Shown: piece after piece, positions 58,830 through 64,000 of the stretch
Position numbering within the stretch: position 1 is the stretch's first letter
Layout: the number at the start of each line of letters is the position of its first letter
NCBI RefSeq assembly: GCF_014636475.1
Contig: NZ_BMEL01000001.1
Coordinates: 620,001 to 684,000, forward strand
Length of the DNA: 64,000 nucleotides
Direction of reading: 5' to 3'
Source of the DNA: Halobacillus andaensis
Lineage (GTDB): Bacteria > Bacillota > Bacilli > Bacillales > Halobacillaceae
Translations under genes and position numbers: made by a program
The notes under the pieces: model-generated
Seen by the model: only the letters and a program-made list of their open reading frames with translations
Told to the model about the DNA's origin: nothing
The model's database searches: none

Positions 58830-59192
58830 TTAATTGAGCGCTTTTTGAATCGCTTCGATCACTCGATCAGCTTGAAAAGGCTTGACGATAAAGTCTTTGG
58901 CACCTGCTTGAATGGCATCCACAACCATCGCCTGCTGCCCCATTGCCGAACACATAATAATTTTCGCTTCTGGGTGATGCGCTTTAATTTCTTTTAAAGC
59001 CGTGATGCCATCCATTTCAGGCATTGTAATATCCATCGTGACTAGATCGGGCTGATGCTCTTTGTAGAGTTCTACTGCTTTCTGGCCATCCTCAGCTTCT
59101 CCTGCAATCTCATACCCATTTTTAGTTAAAATATCTTTCACCATCATTCTCATGAATGCTGCATCATCTACAATTAATATACTTTCTGCCAT
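58830..59192 (-). CDS. cheY: Chemotaxis response regulator CheY
   Basis: 120 residues: a lone receiver domain with phospho-acceptor Asp54 (VTMDITMPEMDG) and Lys near 104 (VKPFQ). CheY-P binds FliM/FliY to alter flagellar rotation. Lies between fliY and fliZ, as in B. subtilis. Confidence 0.96.
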   Translation of the reverse strand: MAESILIVDDAAFMRMMVKDILTKNGYEIAGEAEDGQKAVELYKEHQPDLVTMDITMPEMDGITALKEIKAHHPEAKIIMCSAMGQQAMVVDAIQAGAKDFIVKPFQADRVIEAIQKALN

Positions 59193-59214
59193 CGTAAGTT
59201 CCTCCTACTATGAT

Positions 59215-60384
59215 TTACTTCAATTTTTTTAATCGATCTTTAGGGCTTAATATATCTGTGACACGTACACCAAAGTTCTCGTCGATGACGACGACTTCAC
59301 CTTTAGCCATTAATTTGTCATTTACATGAATGTCCACTGGCTCTCCAGCTAGTTTATCTAGTTCTACGACAGAACCAGAAGAAAGCTCTAATATCTCTTT
59401 AATCGTTCGTTTCGTTCGACCTAGCTCGACGGTTACTTTTAATGGAATGTCCATTAACATATCCAGGTTTCTCTGCTCGGTATCATTTAATTGGACGTGC
59501 TCGAAATTAGAAAACTGCGCAGATTGCACCGTAGAATTAGTTAAATGCTGGCCTCCAGCTCCACCTAATAATTGTGGGTCTTTTGATTCGACTGGACGCT
59601 TTTCTTCCGTTGAATGCTGCTGTTGTGGGGCAGGACTTGGCTTATGCTCTACCTTTTCTTCTTTAACAGGAGCCTGCACAGCTTCTTCTTCTGGAGGATT
59701 GAGCAGCTCATCTACTAGATTCTTGGCAAACTCCACAGGTAGAAGCTGCATAATGTTCGAATCAATCAATGTCCCAACTTTCAGGGCAAAAGATACCTTG
59801 ATGAGAACTTCATCATTAGGTATTTTTTCTGTACCTTTGTTCCCCTCTAAATCCAATACCGTAATAGCAGGTGGTGAAATGTCTACTTTTTTCTTGAATA
59901 CGGTCGACATACTAGTAGCTGCCGATCCCATCATTTGATTCATCGCTTCTTGTACAGCACTTAAATGAATGTCATTTAACTCTTCAGAAGGCGCGGTCCC
60001 ATTGCCGCCTAACATTAAATCGGCAATAATAGCAGCATCTGGATTTTTAATAACCAGCATATTCTCTCCAGAAAATCCATCGGTATAGTTAACGTTTATA
60101 GCGACGTGGGGCTTAGGAAACTCATCGCTTAACTCGGATCGCCTTATCGTTGAAATCGCAGGCGTTGTAATCTCAACCTTCTGGTTAAGTAGGGAAGATA
60201 ATGCAGTGGCTGAACTGCCAAACGAAATATTTCCGATTTCACCAAGCGCATCTTCTTCCAAACTCGAAATGTATTCTTCTACTTTATTTCTTTGAGACGA
60301 TCTGTCTTCTCTCTCACTGTCATCTGTACTGCCACTTAGTAATGCATCAATCTCATCTTGTGATAGCATGTCATCACTCATCAT
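59215..60384 (-). CDS. fliY: Flagellar switch protein/CheY-P phosphatase FliY
   Basis: 389 residues. N-terminal CheY-binding motif (LSQDEIDALLSG), CheC-like phosphatase domain with two EXXN motifs (about 40-220), a variable linker, and a C-terminal FliN/SpoA domain (about 305-385). ATG at 60384 with GGGGGGTG at 6 nt; overlaps fliM by 11 nt. Confidence 0.95.
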   Translation of the reverse strand: MMSDDMLSQDEIDALLSGSTDDSEREDRSSQRNKVEEYISSLEEDALGEIGNISFGSSATALSSLLNQKVEITTPAISTIRRSELSDEFPKPHVAINVNYTDGFSGENMLVIKNPDAAIIADLMLGGNGTAPSEELNDIHLSAVQEAMNQMMGSAATSMSTVFKKKVDISPPAITVLDLEGNKGTEKIPNDEVLIKVSFALKVGTLIDSNIMQLLPVEFAKNLVDELLNPPEEEAVQAPVKEEKVEHKPSPAPQQQHSTEEKRPVESKDPQLLGGAGGQHLTNSTVQSAQFSNFEHVQLNDTEQRNLDMLMDIPLKVTVELGRTKRTIKEILELSSGSVVELDKLAGEPVDIHVNDKLMAKGEVVVIDENFGVRVTDILSPKDRLKKLK

Positions 60385-61375
60385 ATTCGGCACCCCCCTG
60401 GTACTCGTTTAATACTTGAACAGCTAGCTTATTTTTTAATTTACCTGGCTGTATATAAAATTTTTCTTCCTCATCAATTCTTAGTTTCATAGGATCATCA
60501 ATCGATTGATCGAGACGAATGACATCGTTTTGATCCAGCTTCAAAAATTCTTCAATCGAAAGATCTGACTCCCCTAATATAGCCCGTACATCCACTATTG
60601 CCTGCTTTACTGTTTTTGATAGAGCCTCGAGTTCCAATGGGTTACTCTCTTTAGGCTGCTTGTTTTGCATCCAATAGTGAACGGACAACTTCGGAATGAT
60701 TGGTTCTAATACCACATGAGGAATACAAATATTGATCATACCGCTCGCTTCCCCAATAGAAGTATTTAATGAAACGACAACGACTGTTTCATTCGGAGAG
60801 ACCATTTGAAGAAACTGCGGATTGACCTCTAACTCTTCTAACACAGGATCTATATCAATAATGGACCCCCATGCCTCTTGATAGTTTTCTAAAGAATTCT
60901 CGAAAAGCTGCGTCATAATCGTCGTTTCAATCTCTGTTAAGTTTTCTACTTTGTTCACGCTGCTTCCTTTTCCACCTAATACTCGATCAAGCATTGCGTA
61001 GGCAATGTTCGGATTGGTTTCGAGAAGAATCCGACCATCAAGCGGGGGAACACTGAATATATTTAAGATGGTCATTGTCGGAATCGACCGTATAAATTCT
61101 TCATATGGAAGCTGGTCAACTGAAGCGACACTAATACTTACATACGTTCTAAGCTGTGCTGAGAAATAGGTAGTTAATAAGCGCGCAAAATTTTCGTGAA
61201 TTCTTGATAAACTTCTAATTTGATCTTTTGAAAACCGAAGGGCTCTTTTAAAATCGTAGACTCTTACTTTCTTCTCATGGTCCTCGGCCTTTAACTCCTC
61301 TGCATCCATCTCACCGGTTGATAGGGCGGAAAGCAATGAATCTATTTCCGATTGCGAAAGTACTTCCTCTGCCAA
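60374..61375 (-). CDS. fliM: Flagellar motor switch protein FliM
   Basis: 333 residues. N-terminal CheY-P-binding peptide (VLSQSEIDSLLSAL), CheC-like middle domain and C-terminal SpoA domain. TTG start at 61375, with GGAGGTG at 6 nt, fits the family N-terminus better than upstream GTG codons. Part of the rotor C-ring. Confidence 0.95.
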   Translation of the reverse strand: MAEEVLSQSEIDSLLSALSTGEMDAEELKAEDHEKKVRVYDFKRALRFSKDQIRSLSRIHENFARLLTTYFSAQLRTYVSISVASVDQLPYEEFIRSIPTMTILNIFSVPPLDGRILLETNPNIAYAMLDRVLGGKGSSVNKVENLTEIETTIMTQLFENSLENYQEAWGSIIDIDPVLEELEVNPQFLQMVSPNETVVVVSLNTSIGEASGMINICIPHVVLEPIIPKLSVHYWMQNKQPKESNPLELEALSKTVKQAIVDVRAILGESDLSIEEFLKLDQNDVIRLDQSIDDPMKLRIDEEEKFYIQPGKLKNKLAVQVLNEYQGGAEYDE

Positions 61376-61412
61376 ATAACTCACCTCCACCTGTCCATAA
61401 CCTTTATTACTT

Positions 61413-61832
61413 CTATTGAAGGACTTTATCTACGGTATACACTTCTGTCACTTGCCCTTCATTCATGAGCTCATTGAGCTTTAGCCTTACCTCTTCTTCT
61501 AAACTATCCAGGTTAGATGTAAAATCTTCTTCTTCCATCGTGGCCAGTTCTTTAATTAAAATATTTTGCATTTGGAAATCACGTTTTTCCAATTCACGTA
61601 ACGCATCTTCACCATCAGTTACGACACGAAAGCTGATGCGTACGAAATCTCCACCTTGAATGTCAGTTGTTATATCTTCTGTGATTAATGACGCCTCACG
61701 AATGTCATCGATGCTGCGCTCTCCATCAGCTTCTGTTTCAGATAAGTTTAATACAAGAACGAGAGCAACTACGCCGATGACGGTAATGGAGCCGAGTACA
61801 ACAAGCATCGTTTTAAATACTTTATTTTTCAT
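61413..61832 (-). CDS. fliL: Flagellar basal body-associated protein FliL
   Basis: 139 residues. One N-terminal membrane helix (about 9-29) and an extracytoplasmic FliL domain (LEKRDFQMQNILIKELATM). It supports stator function. Overlaps swrD by 4 nt. Confidence 0.93.
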   Translation of the reverse strand: MKNKVFKTMLVVLGSITVIGVVALVLVLNLSETEADGERSIDDIREASLITEDITTDIQGGDFVRISFRVVTDGEDALRELEKRDFQMQNILIKELATMEEEDFTSNLDSLEEEVRLKLNELMNEGQVTEVYTVDKVLQ

Positions 61833-62044
61833 TCCTCTTCACCCGCCTTGTTCACGATTCTCACTAAACCAATTTCTCTGTAGAAGCGTTTCATGTTCTT
61901 TATGACTATCTCCTCAGACTCTTTTACGACAAAGCTTTTCCCGTGTGTCGTTGTAATCGTCGTGTCCGGGTTACATTGAATTTTTTCTATGTAGATCGGA
62001 TTAAACCAAAATGCGTCGCCGTTCAACCTCGTTAATGAAATCAT
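61829..62044 (-). CDS. swrD: FlbD-family motility protein SwrD (YlzI)
   Basis: 71 residues, the FlbD fold: MISLTRLNGDAFWFNPIYIEKIQ and a TTTHGKSFVV loop. B. subtilis SwrD is needed for full motor torque and swarming. Between flgE and fliL, as in that species. ATG overlaps fliL end coupling. Confidence 0.92.
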   Translation of the reverse strand: MISLTRLNGDAFWFNPIYIEKIQCNPDTTITTTHGKSFVVKESEEIVIKNMKRFYREIGLVRIVNKAGEEE

Positions 62045-62089
62045 TTGAGTGTGGAGAGGCTCATGAAATGAGCCCTCCTCCCTCCTTTA

Positions 62090-63034
62090 TTATCGTTTTA
62101 AGTTCGTAAGTTCCTGTAAAATTTCATCTGAGGTTGTAATAATTCTTGTGTTTGCCTGGAAGCCGCGCTGAGCCGTAATCATTTCAGTAAATGCTTCAGC
62201 TAAATCCACATTGGACATCTCCAATGAACCTGACACCATTTCTCCTGTTCCATTTTGTCCGGCTGGCTGTAAGTCATCTAAATTCGTGAGCACACCTTCT
62301 TCACCGCCTGGTCCTACAAACAAACCTGCATTATCCGTATTTTGATACGTGCTTCCTCCTACTTTTTCTAAACCTTCAGGGTTAGAGAAATTCGCTAACC
62401 GAATTTGTCCGGCTGTTTGAGGGTTTCCTCCTTCGTCAACAAAACCAACGGTCCCATCTGACTGGATGTTAAAGCTTTGTGCGTTTTCCGGGATTGTTAT
62501 GACTCCTGCCTCTCCTGAAGCTGTGGCAGGATCTGCATCGGTATCATAAGATTCTCCAACAAGATACTTGCCGTCGCCATTTACGATGGCTCCTTCTTCA
62601 TCTAAATAAAAGTTACCCGCCCGAGTAAAGCTTGTATTTAAGTTAGCTAACCCTTCATCACCAAATGTCTCAGCTGCATTTATCGTCTCCCCTTCAAGAC
62701 CTTCAGCAAGAACAAACATGCCATCACCTTCAATCGCTAAATCCAATGGACGGTCCGTCGTCTGCCTGTTCCCTTGCGTATGGATGCTGTCGATCGATCC
62801 CATTTGAGAACCTAGTCCAACTTGCGAAGGGTTGATACCTCCACGTACGTTTCCTCCCGCGCCTTCAACCGCTCCTTGAGCACCCGCTACGGATTGACTC
62901 ATCATATCTTGAAACGAAACCCTTCCTTTTTTAAATCCGCTTGTGTTTACATTGGCAATGTTATTACCGATGGTATCGAGTGAAGTTTGAAAACCCTTCA
63001 TTCCAGAAATTCCTGAATACATTGAACGTAGCAT
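62090..63034 (-). CDS. flgE: Flagellar hook protein FlgE
   Basis: 314 residues. N-terminal MLRSMYSGISGMKGFQTSLD and C-terminal EMITAQRGFQANTRIITTSD rod/hook signatures, with a central acidic, Gly-rich domain longer than in B. subtilis (264 residues). It is the sole hook-type gene between flgD and swrD, supporting FlgE rather than FlgG. A 7-bp hairpin (63064-63087) precedes its ribosome site. Confidence 0.92.
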   Translation of the reverse strand: MLRSMYSGISGMKGFQTSLDTIGNNIANVNTSGFKKGRVSFQDMMSQSVAGAQGAVEGAGGNVRGGINPSQVGLGSQMGSIDSIHTQGNRQTTDRPLDLAIEGDGMFVLAEGLEGETINAAETFGDEGLANLNTSFTRAGNFYLDEEGAIVNGDGKYLVGESYDTDADPATASGEAGVITIPENAQSFNIQSDGTVGFVDEGGNPQTAGQIRLANFSNPEGLEKVGGSTYQNTDNAGLFVGPGGEEGVLTNLDDLQPAGQNGTGEMVSGSLEMSNVDLAEAFTEMITAQRGFQANTRIITTSDEILQELTNLKR

Positions 63035-63116
63035 GACACAATCTCTCCTTCATTTTTATTCACACTTACCTCTGTCGGTCGGTAAGTTGTTAAGGCTTCC
63101 CTTCGATGGGTCCGGC

Positions 63117-63482
63117 CTATTGATCTAAAATAATCGTTCCATTGATATTCGTGAAAATGTGATCGTTGGATTCTTCTTTATTGAGCGCTGTGATAACGGT
63201 GTTATTTTTATTACTTACAACGAGCGCTGAATCTTTTAATACAACTAAAGAATCCGTTACGCCTTTGGATTTCGCTTCATTTACTTTGTTGGTAATTTGC
63301 CTCCATTGACTGTCATTAATTGTTATGTCGCGTTCACTCATTCGTTTTTTTGCATGCTTGCTTATTTGCAGACTGCTTGCTTCATTTAGTGCTTCTTTAA
63401 ATGAGACGTTCGATTGTTGTGAAGCCTTTTTCGTATGGGTAACAGGTAACGGTTGATGAAGCTGGTGTATCCTTGGATCCAT
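63117..63482 (-). CDS. TIGR02530-like flagellar operon protein
   Basis: 121 residues. Central helical motif FKEALNEASSLQISKHAKKR followed by MSERDITI resembles the flagellar operon protein family seen between flgD and flgE in many Firmicutes. No equivalent at this position in B. subtilis, to my knowledge. Function unknown; a role in hook assembly is inferred from location. ATG at 63482; an ATG two codons upstream is in frame. Confidence 0.8.
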   Translation of the reverse strand: MDPRIHQLHQPLPVTHTKKASQQSNVSFKEALNEASSLQISKHAKKRMSERDITINDSQWRQITNKVNEAKSKGVTDSLVVLKDSALVVSNKNNTVITALNKEESNDHIFTNINGTIILDQ

Positions 63483-63497
63483 AACCATTCCTACTTT

Positions 63498-63938
63498 CTA
63501 TTCTTTTGCTTCGGTCACTTTCGTAATTTCATCGACGGGTACTTTCCCACCGTCTTTTAATAGCAAAAAGGTATCTCCATCCTCCTGGCTGACAGAGTTC
63601 ACTTTCCCTTCTTTAAAAGCCTCTACAGCTTCTGTCTCCTTGTCGTACACTGGATAAGTTACTTCTTTACCGATCAACCCACTATATTGAATGACAGGGA
63701 TCGAACGTTGGCTTTTCGTAAAATTATCCATCGTCGAAGACATATTCGTCATTTGTTCTAAACTGGAGAACTGGGCCATTTGAGAAACGAATTCTTTATC
63801 TTCCATAGGATCTAAGGGGTCCTGATTTTGCAGCTGCGCCATCAAAATTTTCAGAAAATCATCTTTCCCTAAATCATCGCTTCCCGTTTTCTTAGGAGGC
63901 TGATTATTCAAATAGTAAGAAGGGTCTATACTTGTCAT
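63498..63938 (-). CDS. flgD: Flagellar hook-capping/scaffold protein FlgD
   Basis: 146 residues. The conserved FlgD N-terminal motif KDDFLKILMAQLQNQDPLDP is present (residues about 25-44), followed by QMAQFSSLEQM. It caps the growing hook. A short C-terminal domain follows. ATG at 63938, preceded by AGGTGA; upstream GTG/ATG codons in frame lie on the binding site. Confidence 0.93.
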   Translation of the reverse strand: MTSIDPSYYLNNQPPKKTGSDDLGKDDFLKILMAQLQNQDPLDPMEDKEFVSQMAQFSSLEQMTNMSSTMDNFTKSQRSIPVIQYSGLIGKEVTYPVYDKETEAVEAFKEGKVNSVSQEDGDTFLLLKDGGKVPVDEITKVTEAKE

Positions 63939-63947
63939 GTTCATCAC

Positions 63948-64000
63948 CTACACTTTCTCGTTCACTAAAAGCTCCTTAAATGACAATTCTTCTTGTTCAT
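63948..64000 (-). CDS. fliK: 3' end of probable fliK (hook-length control), cut off by window edge
   Basis: The last 16 codons and TAG of a gene running into the window from the right (ends EQEELSFKELLVNEKV), 9 nt before flgD. Only position suggests fliK, the gene preceding flgD in relatives. Confidence 0.5.
   Translation of the reverse strand, partial: EQEELSFKELLVNEKV

Noticed and set aside
59330-59938. 202-codon plus-strand frame
   Set aside because: Antisense to fliY; Ser/Thr/Cys-rich mirror of its codons, no ribosome binding site.
1-64000. CRISPR arrays, tRNA or rRNA genes, prophage, transposase genes
   Set aside because: None seen: no regularly spaced repeats, no tRNA-like cloverleaf and no recombinase or transposase frame.

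Overview
The window is chromosomal DNA from a low-GC, endospore-forming Gram-positive bacterium of the Bacillaceae. Evidence: the gene order closely follows the Bacillus subtilis 1.65-1.77 Mb segment (fla/che, sigD, rpsB-tsf-pyrH-frr-uppS-cdsA-dxr-rasP-proS-polC, the nusA-infB operon, truB-ribF-rpsO-pnp, dpaAB-asd-dapG-dapA, tepA-ylzJ-spoIIIE, ymfC and the ymfF-rodZ cluster). Several exported or linker segments are very acidic (the RodZ linker, the BMP lipoprotein N-terminus), which suggests a moderately halophilic genus such as Halobacillus, Thalassobacillus or Pontibacillus. The genus is inference. Every gene I accept lies on the minus strand, so transcription runs from high to low coordinates.

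Layout in order of transcription. 64000-44941 is the distal part of the fla/che operon: fliK end, flgD, a TIGR02530-like gene, flgE, swrD, fliL, fliM, fliY, cheY, fliZ, fliP, fliQ, fliR, flhB, flhA, flhF, flhG, cheB, cheA, cheW, cheC, cheD, sigD and a swrB-like gene. These build the export gate, hook and switch, and adapt the chemotaxis output. 44930-37398 holds rpsB, tsf, pyrH, frr, uppS, cdsA, dxr and rasP. Then come proS and polC, and the rimP-nusA-rnpM-ylxQ-infB-ylxP-rbfA operon, followed by truB, ribF, rpsO and pnp.

21357-13541 is a sporulation and lysine/dipicolinate block: ylxY, ymxH, dpaA, dpaB, asd, dapG, dapA, tepA and ylzJ. Asd, DapG and DapA make dihydrodipicolinate, which DpaAB oxidises to spore dipicolinate. 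TepA is a forespore protease. spoIIIE, the GntR regulator ymfC and a BMP-type nucleoside ABC transporter follow. The ymfF-ymfH-ymfI cluster (EF-P modification and M16 peptidase homologues), ymfJ, ymfK and the 5' part of rodZ end the window.

Most of the window is ordinary core genome, and I found no undescribed multi-gene system. The most interesting material is regulatory or structural. The rimP-nusA operon has a terminator just downstream of its promoter, likely NusA autoregulation. The rpsO and rpsB leaders are structured. Two matching sigma-G promoters precede ymfJ and tepA. A roughly 590-bp repeat-rich insertion between ymxH and dpaA has duplicated the end of ymxH. A coding-like remnant lies between sigD and the swrB-like gene. 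Compared with B. subtilis, rnjB and mlpA are absent from their usual positions.
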